DNA of 64,000 bases, taken from Crossaster papposus. Lineage: Eukaryota; Echinodermata; Asteroidea; Velatida; Solasteridae. Of this stretch, positions 44,198 through 55,111 are shown one piece after another. The DNA is taken from contig JBAIAA010000604.1 in NCBI GenBank assembly GCA_037893245.1, positions 682,001 through 746,000 on the forward strand. Reading direction: 5' to 3'. Positions within the stretch are counted from its first letter, which is position 1, and the number at the start of each line of letters is the position of its first letter. The notes beneath the pieces were generated by a model. The model worked only from the letters and a program-made list of their open reading frames with translations. It was not told where the DNA came from and did no database searches. Both the position numbers and the translations under genes were made by a program.

Positions 44198-45017
44198 CGC
44201 ATTCTGTTTTTACAGCAGGTCTTGAACTCTACAAAAACGAAACATTTCTCATAAGTTTTTCCCCTGATCTAGGATTGTGTAGGTACAATTACCTAGATTC
44301 TTGATCTACTGAATAGCTACTTTGGTATTCTAACTGTGGCGTGCATGTGCCCAACAAGATTCGACAACTTTTCTGTTGGGATAAACGGGGCAGATAAATG
44401 CACACAAGACTATAGGGGGACGGGGTAACAGAATCTGCATTCTGTAAAATTGTTGTGTGCAAGCGAAGGGACTATATAGAAACTTTGTTCTAACAAAGGT
44501 TTGGACAACTAAAAACACCTAACTGTCCAAACATTTTTTGAAAACTGTTACTTCAGAACACAGCGTTCTCTGTAAATTTGCTGGTACACGCGCGCTATAT
44601 ATGTTTGCCTTGAAAGAAAAATCAGCAAGTCAGGAAAACTACTTGCTTTACATGTTGAAACACTTCTACAAGGTGCCCAGAAAAGTTTGGTTTTTCGTAA
44701 AGTCTTGTACGTTCTCGAGATCAACTTACACGCTCTATTTATGACACTTTGACGGCTGAAAATGCACTACTGCAGATGGCAAAACAAAGTATTAACTTGT
44801 ATTTTTTGGTACGTACACGCACCGTTGGAATACTGAACGGGCTTTAATGGGAAAAATAATAAAATGTTAAGCAGCCCCTGTGGACTTTTCGCTTGCATGT
44901 TATCATCCATAGTTTTTGCCAATCAATGGCTATGGATTGCCATCGTTACAGAATACTTACTAACCCTATAACTCCTCTGTAACTTTTGTTTGCTTCTTAT
45001 ATAACTGAACCACTACT
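44198..45017 (+). other. Part of intron 10, nothing recognised
   Basis: No repeat pairing or exon-like frame was found between the host repeat and the MITE at 45018. Confidence 0.4.
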
Positions 45018-45260
45018 GGGGCCAATTTCATAGAGCTGCTAAGCAAACAAATTTGCTTAGCACAAAAGGTCTTGCTTATTAAAAACAGGTTACCAGCCAA
45101 AATTATACGTTTTTTTTCATGCTAAGCAACAAACCAGCTGATTATCAATCCAGAACAATAAAGATCAGGTGAAAATTGTTCTGTAACCTTGTTTTTGCCA
45201 CGGACAAATTGTCATGCTTAGCAAATTGTTGTGCTTAGCAGCTCTATGAAATTGGCCCCT
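45018..45260. mobile_element. MITE with GCCAATTTCATAGAGCTGCT ends, copy 2
   Basis: GGGGCCAATTTCATAGAGCT and its inverse at 45241-45260; the terminal GCTAAGCA is repeated several times inside. 243 bp. Same family as 34346-34587. Confidence 0.78.
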
Positions 45261-45322
45261 GAAGTGCTGATTGATTTTAATGAGCTCAATACTCATGGTT
45301 CATATAACAATAGCAGTGCTCC

Positions 45323-47287
45323 ATGATGGACAAACTCAATCAGATTACATGTACTTGTACCTCAGCACAGCAGTGCAGGCCTACATGTACAGGACTGTAT
45401 TTCAGGCCTACAGATACTAATCGCTCTGAGTACGTGCGTTTTAAAAATATACTTACTAAAGTCCTTCGTAATTCAAAGCAGGCTTATTACACTAAGCAGT
45501 TTGAGAAAGAAAAAGGTAATATCAAAAATACTTGGAAAATAATTAATAGTGTGCTCCAAAATAGACTACAATCAAAAATTAGTTCAATTGATATTGATGG
45601 TATAAATGTTAGTAATCCTCACTTTATTGCAGATCATTTTAATAGTTATTTTATTAACGTCGGAAAAAACCTTTCCAGTACAATAACTTATAGCAGTAAA
45701 GACCCTAGTTTCGATGATTACTTAGTCAACTCAAATCCTAATTCTATTTTTCTTTCTCCAGTTTCTGAGGAAGAAGTTACTGATATTGTACGCAATTTGC
45801 CTAATAAAACTAGTGCAGGCTTCGATCAGATTAGTTGTTCATTTCTTAAACTAGTGATCCAGGCAATATCCAAACCTCTTGCATATATTATTAATCTTTC
45901 CATTTTGTCAGGTGAAGTACCTGACAAAATGAAGATCGCCAGGATCACTCCAGTTTTTAAAAATGGAAATCCCAAATCTGTTAACAATTATCGACCTATT
46001 TCTGTTCTGACATCTTTTTCCAAAATTATGGAAAGAGTTATTTATAAACAAACCTTACAATTTTTAAACAAACACAACATTATATCTAATAATCAGTATG
46101 GATTTCGGGAAAACTATTCAACTATACATGCTATAATTAAATTAATTGACAAAATAACAACTGATCTAGATGCATCTACTTCTACGATTGGAATTTTCCT
46201 GGACCTCTCCAAGGCCTTCGATACAGTTGATCATGAAATACTACTATTTAAGCTTAAACACTATGGAATAAGAGGAGTTGCCTTGGATTGGTTCAGGAGT
46301 TACCTTTCTAATCGTCAGCAATTTGTATCGATTTCTGGTATTCAATCTACTTTTTGTAATATTTCTTGTGGTGTCCCCCAGGGCTCTATTTTGGGCCCCC
46401 TTTTATTTTCAATCTACATTAATGATTTTGACCAATCCTCTGATGTACTTTCTTTTATCTTATTTGCTGATGACAGTAATTTATTTTATAGCCATAGTGA
46501 TATGAATGTACTTTTTGACATAATTAATTGTGAAATGGAAAAAATATCGTCTTGGATAAGAGCAAACAAGTTATCCCTTAATGTTAAAAAAACTAATTAT
46601 ATGTTATTTACCAAAAAGCAATATCAAATTCCGGAAATTATCATTGACAATACTAGAATTATAAAAACCAATTGCATTAAATTTGTGGGCATAATGATCG
46701 ACGACAGTCTCACATGGAAACGGCATGTCAATTACATATGTACAGTTATTTCAAGAAATGTAGGTATTCTTTGTAAATTAAAACAATTTTTTCCCCGTGA
46801 TATTTTAATGGTTCTTTATAATACCCTTGTCTTGCCTTACATTTCATATGGCATTCTAGCATGGGGAAATAGTGGTATAGGTCAAATTAATAGAATACTT
46901 AAATTACAGAAGAAGGCTTTACGTATAATTAACAATGTTAATTTCAATGACCATAGTAATCTCCTTTTTTATAATTGTAATACATTGAAAGTCTTTGATA
47001 TTTACGGTCTCCAGCTTGGCTCCTTCATGCACCAACTTAGCAACACTAAATTACCAAAATCCATTTGCTCGCTATTCACAAAAAACCAACAAGTTCATTC
47101 TTACTCCACAAGACAATGCAAGGAATTTCATCGTTCTTATGCTCGTACCAAGCTTGCTAAAGCTACAGTGAAACATGAAGGCCCCAAGCTGTGGGGTTCT
47201 ATTGACCCCTCTCTTAAAGCTATATCCAGCCTGCGTACTTTTAAACGCAAGTACAAAATTAAATTATTAAATAAATATTCAAACTGA
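45323..47287 (+). CDS. LINE reverse transcriptase (CR1/Jockey-type non-LTR), 5'-truncated insertion
   Basis: This copies LINE RNA into DNA at the target site. The 654-codon frame has an RT domain: [17 protein letters not shown], then [13 protein letters not shown] (palm Asp), [13 protein letters not shown], and [10 protein letters not shown] in place of YADD, with thumb and C-terminal conserved Trp/Tyr segments. Typical LINE linker sequence ([11 protein letters not shown] ... TWKIINSVL) precedes the RT. The apurinic endonuclease domain is absent. The first ~32 residues (Cys/Thr-rich) are probably host sequence before the truncation near 45416. A 3' UTR runs to a (GAT)n-like tail near 47575. 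The RT frame is uninterrupted, so insertion is recent, but the copy cannot move alone without its endonuclease. It lies sense-oriented in intron 10. Confidence 0.9.
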   Translation: MMDKLNQITCTCTSAQQCRPTCTGLYFRPTDTNRSEYVRFKNILTKVLRNSKQAYYTKQFEKEKGNIKNTWKIINSVLQNRLQSKISSIDIDGINVSNPHFIADHFNSYFINVGKNLSSTITYSSKDPSFDDYLVNSNPNSIFLSPVSEEEVTDIVRNLPNKTSAGFDQISCSFLKLVIQAISKPLAYIINLSILSGEVPDKMKIARITPVFKNGNPKSVNNYRPISVLTSFSKIMERVIYKQTLQFLNKHNIISNNQYGFRENYSTIHAIIKLIDKITTDLDASTSTIGIFLDLSKAFDTVDHEILLFKLKHYGIRGVALDWFRSYLSNRQQFVSISGIQSTFCNISCGVPQGSILGPLLFSIYINDFDQSSDVLSFILFADDSNLFYSHSDMNVLFDIINCEMEKISSWIRANKLSLNVKKTNYMLFTKKQYQIPEIIIDNTRIIKTNCIKFVGIMIDDSLTWKRHVNYICTVISRNVGILCKLKQFFPRDILMVLYNTLVLPYISYGILAWGNSGIGQINRILKLQKKALRIINNVNFNDHSNLLFYNCNTLKVFDIYGLQLGSFMHQLSNTKLPKSICSLFTKNQQVHSYSTRQCKEFHRSYARTKLAKATVKHEGPKLWGSIDPSLKAISSLRTFKRKYKIKLLNKYSN

Positions 47288-47575
47288 TGATAAAAATATG
47301 TCTCTATTTCACGGGGTTACAGGCAACAGGTTATAAGTATTTTTTTGTTTCTCTCTAATATGCTACTACAATAATTGTATATCGTGTTTTTGTTTGTTAT
47401 TTGTCCTACATGTATATGTAATTAACTCTTATTTGTTAGTGGGGGCCCCCACTCGACAAGCTTGCTTTTTGGGGGCCCCCATCCACACTTATTCTGCAGT
47501 GGTTTAAATATTTCATAATATAATATAATATTGTCGTGTGGAAATAAAGTAACATGATGATGATGATGAAGGGAA
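47288..47575 (+). mobile_element. 3' UTR and tail of the LINE
   Basis: Contains two GGGGGCCCCCA motifs (about 47442 and 47470) that could pair, and ends in TGATGATGATGAA. The CR1/L2-like families use such short-repeat tails rather than poly-A. Confidence 0.6.
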
Positions 47576-47656
47576 ACAGAAAACAAGTATGTTTAAAACT
47601 GGCTCATCATGGGTCTGAACATTATTAAAATGGATCCAGGCCCATGCTGGTCTTAA

Positions 47657-47900
47657 CCAGTTCGCGCCTGATGACGTGTATATATATATACACGCAAAGT
47701 TTTCCCCAGATTTAAAACGGATGACGCATAAACACATCACGAGCAAGGCCGTAAAAATGTCCGTCAGCAGCGAGCAAGGTCAGAAATGCGTGGGTGTGCC
47801 TCCCGGTACCATTGGCCTGAACCCGCCTCAAATCAAGTTTTGTGAAAAATAATCCCGCCCCTCGGCTCGGAAATGTTAAAATAATTCCGGCGCGAACTGG
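47657..47900. mobile_element. piggyBac-like TTAA MITE, copy 2
   Basis: TTAA at 47653-47656 and 47901-47904, inverted ends CCAGTTCGCGCC. Orientation is opposite to copy 1. Confidence 0.83.
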
Positions 47901-48123
47901 TTAAACACACTTGTGTAAAATCAACCAACTACTTTTTTTTCTTTCCTAATAAACAGTACGTTAGTGCTTGTTACTCTACTTGATAGCTCATAATTGACTT
48001 GTGGTGATTCGCTTAAACTTTTTTAGACAACAAACAAACAAAATGTAATATTGCGATGATTATTATGGTCATAATATGATACATTTTATAATTCCTTTCA
48101 CACAATATTCTCATCATTATCAG

Positions 48124-48333
48124 TGAAGCAAGGTCGTTGTCCCAGAGTGGAACCCTCGGAGGATGTGGGAGGAATCTGTGTCAATGAGTGCATGGATGAT
48201 ACACAGTGTGAAGAGGATGAGAAATGCTGTCGCAATGAGTGCGGTGGTAGCGTCTGCCGTGACCCTGAAGATGACGATGATGACAGCGACAGCGACAGCG
48301 ACATGGACATGGACATGGACATGGACAGGCCAG
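48124..48333 (+). CDS. Multi-WAP protein, exon 11: WAP with acidic repeat tail
   Basis: Acceptor TTATCAG, donor CCAG/GTAAGG, phase 1-1, 70 codons. WAP core GRCPRVEPSEDVGGICVNEC, TQC, EKCC, NEC, SVC. It is followed by an acidic tail built from GAT/GAC codons, then (GAC AGC)3 and (GAC ATG)4, encoding Asp-Ser and Asp-Met dipeptides before RPG. Exon 19 has the same tail shortened by 24 nt. The tail could bind calcium or act as a flexible linker (inference). Confidence 0.9.
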
Positions 48334-48760
48334 GTAAGGGTCCATCTTTTTAATTCATATCCAGTATTGTCGAGTTCCGGACAACTTGCGGACATTGTAT
48401 TAGGCATAAGTTACATGATTATGAACAACAAGCTTATTAATACAATGGATTTAACCATTTGAGGTTTTGGTTTTCCTGAATCACGAACTATAATCTAAAA
48501 TCTCCCTATTAAATGTGAATATAATCTGTCACCCAGAAGTGTGTTCTTTGTCAATTTGGTTTTGTTGGAGCAGGTCCCATAAATATGTGATTATGACATT
48601 GTTTGTTTTAATTTTTCGAGAGACACCCTGTAGTACAGTAGTGCAGTAGTAGAGCGGTCAGGTACATTCATCTTTGTAGTATAGCTGGGATGAGGTTTAG
48701 TACATGTACAGCTCGGTTGAACATCTTTTCCTTTTGTCGTAATTTGTCTTGAATCTGCAG

Positions 48761-48901
48761 GCAGGAAACCAGGAACATGCCCAATGGTTCCTATGGGTAC
48801 CTTAGGTCTTTGTGTGGAGGAATGCATGAGTGATGATGACTGTGAGGGTCGAGCCAAATGTTGCAGTAATGGATGCGGCCATGTTTGCATGGGGCCACAA
48901 G
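48761..48901 (+). CDS. Multi-WAP protein, exon 12: WAP domain
   Basis: Acceptor ATCTGCAG, donor CAAG/GTAACA, phase 1-1, 47 codons. Eight cysteines: KPGTCP, GLC, EEC, DDDC, AKCC, NGC, HVC. Distinct from the exon 6/7/14/15 subfamily. Confidence 0.88.
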
Positions 48902-49360
48902 GTAACAAGTTTTATAGGATTCAATCCATTTACATTTGTTTCTTACACGCTGATCAACTTGAGATGCAAGTGTAATAACGGTAGCCGTATACACTATTTG
49001 CAAATAAAAAAAAAAAAACGAAATTATTATGAAATAATAATGCCAGCTTAAATAACTGACTACCGAGCAACAGTGCACGCAAAAATGATAGTATGGTTTA
49101 CTGACAAATGTAGCTGGGATGTTCGTGACGTCGCGTCTGGGTAACTGTCTGAAATAAAATGTTAGTGCACACAAAAATATGTCGCTTCACCACGTCATAT
49201 CCCGCTTAGTTCAAAGGTGACTGTGCACAGCACCCGCAATGTGTGACATCCTGTCAGTCTCGCATGGCGAATGAAATATTAAGTCGCGGTGAAAAAGTCC
49301 AAGTTGGAATGCACGGTAGAATTACACAAATGCATGCTGTAGAAAAACAAGCCCAATGCG

Positions 49361-49837
49361 CCGTATTTCTGGCCGCATGAGGGCGCTGTAAGACGCCATT
49401 TTCTGGGTACCCAACACAGGCAAAATCGCGTTTATTGAAGTAGTTTTAGTAACTTTACTTTATCTATAAATTGAATATTAGAAAGAAAAACAATTTGGAG
49501 CTGTAAGAATATTTAACCAGTTCACGCCGGGATTATTTTAACATCGCCGAGCCCACGGGCGGGATTATTTTTAACGAAACTCAATCCGAAGCGTGTTCAG
49601 GCTGATAGTGCCGGGAAGCACACCCACGCATTTCCGGCCTTGCCCGCTGCTGACATACATTTCCGAACTTGAACTTGGCGTGTTTATGCGTCATCCGTTT
49701 TGAATCTGGGGAAATATTTGCGTTTATATACGTCATCCGGCGCGAACTGGTTAAACTGACGTGAATTATCTCCTAATCACTTTTAATTATACCCCCAAAT
49801 ACCGTGAGCACAGCGCCATCAATGTTCAATAATACGG
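49361..49837. mobile_element. Host repeat carrying a piggyBac-like MITE, copy 2 (inverted)
   Basis: Reverse-complement copy of 43716-44197, with the inner MITE (49517-49750) at a different internal TTAA. It ends ~75 bp before exon 13. Confidence 0.68.
49517..49750. mobile_element. piggyBac-like TTAA MITE, copy 3
   Basis: TTAA at 49513-49516 and 49751-49754. Interior close to copy 1 (CACACCCACGCATTTCCGGC). Confidence 0.85.
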
Positions 49838-49912
49838 CCTATAAGGATGTGGCTATAATTACATGTACCGTTGTGACATCAATTTTTTGGTTTCTGTGAA
49901 TGTTTTATACAG

Positions 49913-50062
49913 AGGCACCAGGAGACTGCCCAGCCAAGCCAAATATGATGATGTTACTAGCGGCACCTCAGGTTGCCTGCAGCAGCGACGGTGACTGTGG
50001 CCAACGTCGTAGCAAGTGCTGTGCTTATGGCTGTGGACAGATCTGTGTGGAACCAGTGAGAG
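49913..50062 (+). CDS. Multi-WAP protein, exon 13: divergent seven-cysteine WAP
   Basis: Acceptor TTATACAG, donor AGAG/GTTAGT, phase 1-1, 50 codons. Cysteines: GDCP, VAC, DGDC, SKCC, YGC, QIC. Against the other WAPs the second cysteine is missing and the first loop is replaced by a Met/Leu-rich stretch (PNMMMLLAAPQ). The partner of that cysteine in the WAP fold would be free. It may be a degenerating domain or use an inter-module disulfide. Confidence 0.82.
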
Positions 50063-50746
50063 GTTAGTCTTTGTCAAAGATGACTGTATTTTATATATTT
50101 AATTGTGTACGTCGCGTATTCTTTTCACGCAGTGCGCTCTCCCGCCTCGTTAACAACACAATATTAAGACCAGCTCCCTAGCTCACACTGATGTCTTTGC
50201 AAACTTGATCAAGAAGGCTTTCATGGGGACCCAATTATAGCGATTGCAGAACAGCGGTTGTCAACATACGCGCACTATTTGTGAAGTAGCACTAATTAGA
50301 TATGCAACGCAGGCCCGCGCAACTACTGAATGGGTAGTTGACTGCATAAAGACGCTATGCATATTTGATTGGTCGAATTTGCCTGAAGGTCACGCCACGT
50401 TTTTGCAAAGACGACTGTGTGAGTAGGGGAGCTGGACTAATCAGGTTAACGGTTGTTAGCTGGCGCACTCCTTGAGAAGAATACGTGACGGGTACAATCA
50501 AATATCGAATACAGTCGTCTTTGCCAAAGACTAGTTTGAGGTATCTATTGGTGGATTGCTTTTATTGGGGTTGGGGAAGCCGGTTTCTAGAATTGGGCTC
50601 CATACATGTAGCTCCCTGAAAAACGAAAAGACCCTTTACTTGGTCGCCGGTTGCCGGCTGCCGGTCGCTGGTTGCGGGTTGGCGGTCGCTGGTCGCTAGT
50701 TCAAGTTGTACCAAAGCAAACTAGTGACATATCTCTCTTTTTCCAG
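50063..50746 (+). other. Intron 13
   Basis: No exon. It ends in a GGTCGCTG/GGTTGCCG-type minisatellite (50641-50698), in the position where intron 14 has a TTGCCAA minisatellite. Confidence 0.6.
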
Positions 50747-50890
50747 ATGTGAAGCAAGGCAGGTGCCCGATGCCCGGCCCTGATGTTGGTGGGATTTGTG
50801 TGGAGGCGTGCTTTGGAGACGGTGATTGCCAAGGACCTCAGAAGTGCTGCAGTAACGGTTGTGGCCGCTCTTGTCAAGACCCTGTCCAAC
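50747..50890 (+). CDS. Multi-WAP protein, exon 14: WAP domain
   Basis: Acceptor TTTTCCAG, donor CAAC/GTATGT, phase 1-1, 48 codons. Complete core: GRCPMPGPDVGGICVEAC, GDGDC, QKCCSNGCGRSC. Near-identical to exons 6, 7 and 15, with Phe for Ser after the third cysteine. Exon 14 and both flanking intron segments are tandemly duplicated as exon 15. Confidence 0.9.
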
Positions 50891-50989
50891 GTATGTTTGT
50901 ATAAGAATAGTATGATCTACCAATCAAATCACGCGGTGACCAGCCTTTTTCACATGCTTTATGAAACAACGCCGCCTAAAACGCCAAAA

Positions 50990-51427
50990 TGTGACCCGCT
51001 CCATCTAAATCAGGAATAAGTCGCAAAATGACTTTTTGAGATATGCACATGGTGAGAAAGGGAATTGCATAAGCTTTCTAATGATACCCATCACAAGTGT
51101 GTATCTGTTTAGGTTACGAATTATGGTCTGATGGAGAAGACAGGTGTATATTTATTTGCCACATTCCGAAAAAAACAGCTTTGAAATAAACAAAATTGAC
51201 CAAAATCATACGGACAGCGTACTTTAAATCCTCCTCATTTTCATCTTTATTGATCGTTTTTACATACAAGACATTAATGACAATAATCTGTTATAACTAC
51301 ACTTCCTAAAAATACAATGTTCAGAAAATCGACTTGGTCACAATTTTTACCCATGCGTTCACTTCAACGGCCGATTGCGTAAAACGGCCTCAGCGACTTA
51401 TTCCTGATTATGATGGAGCGGGTCACA
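50990..51427. mobile_element. TGTGACC-family MITE in intron 14
   Basis: TGTGACCCGCTCCATC at the left and (inverted) GATGGAGCGGGTCACA at the right. Interior with AGGAATAAGTCG near both ends. Confidence 0.78.
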
Positions 51428-51547
51428 AATACGTTCGCCACACTGGCACTGGCCTGCAGCTAGTTGCCAATTGCCGGACAATTGCCAATTGCCAATTGCC
51501 AAGTTTTACCAAAGCAAAACTAGTGACATATATCTCTCTTTTTCCAG

Positions 51548-51691
51548 GTGAGAAGCCAGGCATGTGCCCAATGCCCGACCCTGATGTTGGTGGGATTTGT
51601 GTCCAGGAGTGCAGTGGAGACAGTGATTGCCAAGGACCTCATAAGTGCTGCAGTAACGGTTGTGGCCGCTCTTGCCAAATACCTCTCCCAC
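51548..51691 (+). CDS. Multi-WAP protein, exon 15: WAP domain
   Basis: Acceptor TTTTCCAG, donor CCAC/GTATGT, phase 1-1, 48 codons. Complete core: GMCPMPDPDVGGICVQEC, DSDC, HKCCSNGCGRSC, QIPLP. Flanks repeat those of exon 14 (ACTAGTGACAT and TCTCTCTTTTTCCAG upstream; GTATGTTTGTATAAGAATAG and CAAT/AAAATCACGCGGTGACC downstream). Confidence 0.9.
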
Positions 51692-51967
51692 GTATGTTTG
51701 TATAAGAATAGTTCCAAACGTTTTTTAAGTATAAAAATGCCAACAAACAATGTTGCTTGTCAAAAGTCAAGCATATCTATTTGTTAAATTTAAAAAGAAA
51801 ATGACTACCATTCCACAATATAAGTTTCAGGAAAAAGGTGCAACACATTGTCTTTCGGCCCGGAATCTACCAATAAAATCACGCGGTGACCAGCCTCTTT
51901 CACATACTTTATAAACAACAACACCTAAAACGCCTGCAGCTAGTCTCTGCACACTGTTTTCCGTATA

Positions 51968-52653
51968 TGTGACCTAGCACATCGTAATCGAAAATAAGTC
52001 GAAAAATGACTTTTTTAGATATGTACATGGTACAAGATTGGACATTTCATAAGCTTTCTAATGACTTCCAACACAAGCCTGTAGCTCATAGGTGACCTGT
52101 CACCACAAAATGAGAGTAAAGTCGGAAATATTGAAAATTGAGATATTGGTATTTTCAAATTCTTGAGAAAGAGAGCTTTCCAATGGTATATAACACTTGG
52201 GAGTTTTGCGATAAATACATTTTACAGCGCTCTAGAAAGTCATGGGTTTTACAAAACGTGTTTGTGAGAAAACTTACTTTAAACATCTTAAACAGAAACA
52301 CACAAAATATTGAAATTTTCCACACATACAAACTATTGTATAAACAACAAAATATTAAAATTTCGAAAACGTGGGATACTTACGAGGACCTGATTTGCAT
52401 ATTTAATTAACGTGTTAATTAGACCACTAATGGACTTTAATCCAAACACTAACTATGCAAAATTGCGTAATTTAAGAGGTTTTCGATCATCTGATCTCAC
52501 CCAAAAAATGGGAATATGTATAAAGGAGGACTTTGGCTTTCCAAATTACGCAAAATCTTAAAATTGACCACCTCTTCATATTTTGACTTTGGATGGCCAT
52601 ATCTCTGAATCACATTGTGCGACTTTACTCTCATTTTGTGGTGACAGGTCACA
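51968..52653. mobile_element. Partial and complete TGTGACC-family MITEs in intron 15
   Basis: A left-end fragment (TGTGACCTAGCACATCG, 51968-52091) abuts a full copy at 52092-52653 with ends GTGACCTGTCACCACAAAAT and its inverse, followed by TA. Confidence 0.75.
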
Positions 52654-54014
52654 TATAGCCAATAACCCCCATAGCTACGTTTTAGCCAATAGTATGAAAT
52701 GGTATTAAGCAATAGTAACTGTATGGTACCACGTAAGATCTTTCAATGGTAACTATGTGGTAATTGTGTTCCATTTACACAATTCACACCATTCAAATGA
52801 GTGGTCACACCATTTGAGTGTGATGGATTTCATTAAAGCTTATGAAATTTCCTTTCTTACCATGTATTGTACATATCTCAAAAAAAATTCCAAATTATTC
52901 CTGATTTTGATATGCTGGTTCACATAACACTAAAAACTGTGCAGTTTTTATAGTTTGGCAACATTCGTATTTGTAATCTACACCCTTGAAACCTTCTATA
53001 TGCCAACATTCATGTGCTGCATTAGTGGGCGCTACAACATTCAGGAAATAGGAAAATTTTAGTGATCATCTCATCATGCATGGTCTAGAGGACTTTGCAC
53101 ACTATGCACATCCGATCCGTGTTGAAATCTACACAGGTCAACCCATGCAGACTTCTAAAAATTGTGGTTCAATTCCTTACTGATTTCACACTACTCAACA
53201 CAACATCATCATTTGTGCTACACGTGTAACGTTTCAACCCGTGTATTGTGCTATCGTTTCACACTACACCCGCAGACGGTCATACTAACACGCGTCAAAT
53301 CAGAAACTCCCAATAATGCCTGTGATTTCCGTGTATTTAGTTATGTTACATCTAGGTATTTTTGTTTTATCGATTTTGGGCCCATTTTCTTTGATATTTT
53401 TGGTGACATTTTACTTCGTCACACAATCAAATATATACGAACAGAATGCGCAGGTAGTATACATGTGCATGTAGTGTAAAACATGTTTTCATTTGAAAAC
53501 ATTAACAAAAACAGAACTACTGAATTATTATAAAATGTCACAGGAGTTCACATATAAACCAGGATAAAAATAACCAAATAAACACACAAACACAAAAACA
53601 AATTGGGTCTTGGTCAGGTAACCAATTTATCCCACCCCCCAAAAAGACCACTATACGCTTCACTTCACTTAATCACTTATTCGAACACTCATTCAGCAAA
53701 ATTAATTGCCTCTATAAGTTTTTTTTTTTAAATCTGCTAAATTCTCCAGTCGAATCAGCTTTGCTGAATTGATGATTGTGCGTCACGAAAAAGAAACGAC
53801 GATATGCTAAATATGCTAAACACATTCTAAAGGAATTTGAATGCCTCAAAGCTAAATTGAATGCCCAAATTCTGAATTTGAAAAGGGCAAAAACTGGAGA
53901 CTTAATTAAAAGGCACAAAAATTAAACTGGCTGCTCATTTGCCAAAATTGACCGGGAAAACTTATTATTATTATTACTCACCAACTTTCTGCTTCTTTGA
54001 ACACTGTCTAACAG
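52654..54014 (+). other. Intron 15, distal part
   Basis: Nothing recognisable apart from short AT repeats. An open frame at 53162-53479 has no domain or splice context. Confidence 0.4.
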
Positions 54015-54182
54015 CAATGCTCTGCCCTCCTGACCAACCCTTGATGAACTGTACCTACAATGACGTCTGCTCGTCTACGTGTACCGCCCTGCCTAGCGCC
54101 CGATGTCTGGTGGATCACTGCGGGTGTAAACCGGTGTACATCACGTCAAAGGCCGCCCGGATAAACTGCACAACTGGAGAAG
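54015..54182 (+). CDS. Multi-WAP protein, exon 16: eight-cysteine module A'
   Basis: Acceptor TCTAACAG, donor GAAG/GTAGGT, phase 1-1, 56 codons. Second copy of exon 8 with the same eight cysteines and NCT sites; two extra codons at the start (PML before CPP). Confidence 0.87.
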
Positions 54183-54204
54183 GTAGGTGTCACTCCCAAT
54201 AATA

Positions 54205-54569
54205 TGTGACCCACTCTGCAAAAATGAGTCTGATGTGTTAAAAATGACAAATTTTACAGTTGGTCAGAAAAAGCAGGATATAAGCTTTCATTTGATTTAT
54301 GGCACAACTCTGTAGTGTAATGCATTGGTCTTTTACAATTTCTGGAAATTTGCTTTTTCTCAGTTATATTCAAAATTTCTTTGAAAAGAAATGAAGATTC
54401 AAAACAATCTTTTCAATTAGATCTGAAAATATAGTTGTCAGAGAAACCAAAATGCCTTAAAACAAAAATATTATTTGTTGAAAAAAAAATCACCTCCGAG
54501 ACAATAAATAGCCCTTTACGTAAACATGTATTTTGAGACATCAGACTCATTTTTGCAGAGCGGGTCACA
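54205..54569. mobile_element. TGTGACC-family MITE in intron 16 with paralogous empty site
   Basis: Ends TGTGACCCACTCTGCAAAAA and its inverse, TA at 54203-54204 and 54570-54571. Intron 8 at 38461-38495 shows the uninterrupted sequence (CACTCCCAATCTTATAAGCT), proving a TA-target insertion after the block duplication. Confidence 0.9.
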
Positions 54570-54571
54570 TA

Positions 54572-55111
54572 TAAGCTTGACAAATATGTGATGCGATCAA
54601 GCAAAATGAGTGGGAAGTCGGGAATTCAGATTTTGCAATATGGGCCAGAATATGTGCTGGGGTGGAATTTTCAATATATTTTTTTTTTTTTTTTTTTCAC
54701 CAAAATTAATATCAAACTATTCATCTTTTACACAGTAAAGAAAACAATCTGAAATAAAAAAAGGAACAGGTAAAAAAAAGTGAAATATCTACCCCTAGGT
54801 CGATCAAAATGTGATATTCCCATCTATTTGCATCAATATCATCAGTGTTCTCCACGTGGGGTTTAGGCAGGTCGGGCCGCCCCACTATTAAGTTTTGCTG
54901 TCCCGCTAACATTTTCATCGCCCTGCTATTTTTTATCATTGGATTTTTCTACAAAAAAAAGTACAAAAAAGTTTACTGCATTTTGTGGAAAGTACGTATA
55001 CGTAATATCAATTGTACGTACACACACACAATTCTTGACCGGTTCCAATCTCCTTGTCGCATCGAGGACCAGTTTACCTAAATTACAATGTACAATGTTC
55101 CCGTAACACCA
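54572..55111 (+). other. Intron 16, middle part
   Basis: Starts with another TGTGA-type fragment (TATGTGATGCGATCAAGC) and includes a poly-T run near 54677. No exon recognised. Confidence 0.45.

Larger units (their letters stand above)
38299..48333 (+). repeat. Duplicated exon block, unit 1 (exons 8-11)
   Basis: Exons 8, 9, 10 and 11 are repeated in the same order and phase as exons 16, 17, 18 and 19 (54015-62803). Short intron stretches next to the exons still align, showing that the introns were copied too and then diverged by transposon insertion and substitution. Confidence 0.88.

Noticed and set aside
48120-48407. Minus-strand frames opposite exons 11 and 19
   Set aside because: Shadows of the WAP exons; the plus-strand reading has all eight cysteines, splice sites and a paralogous copy.
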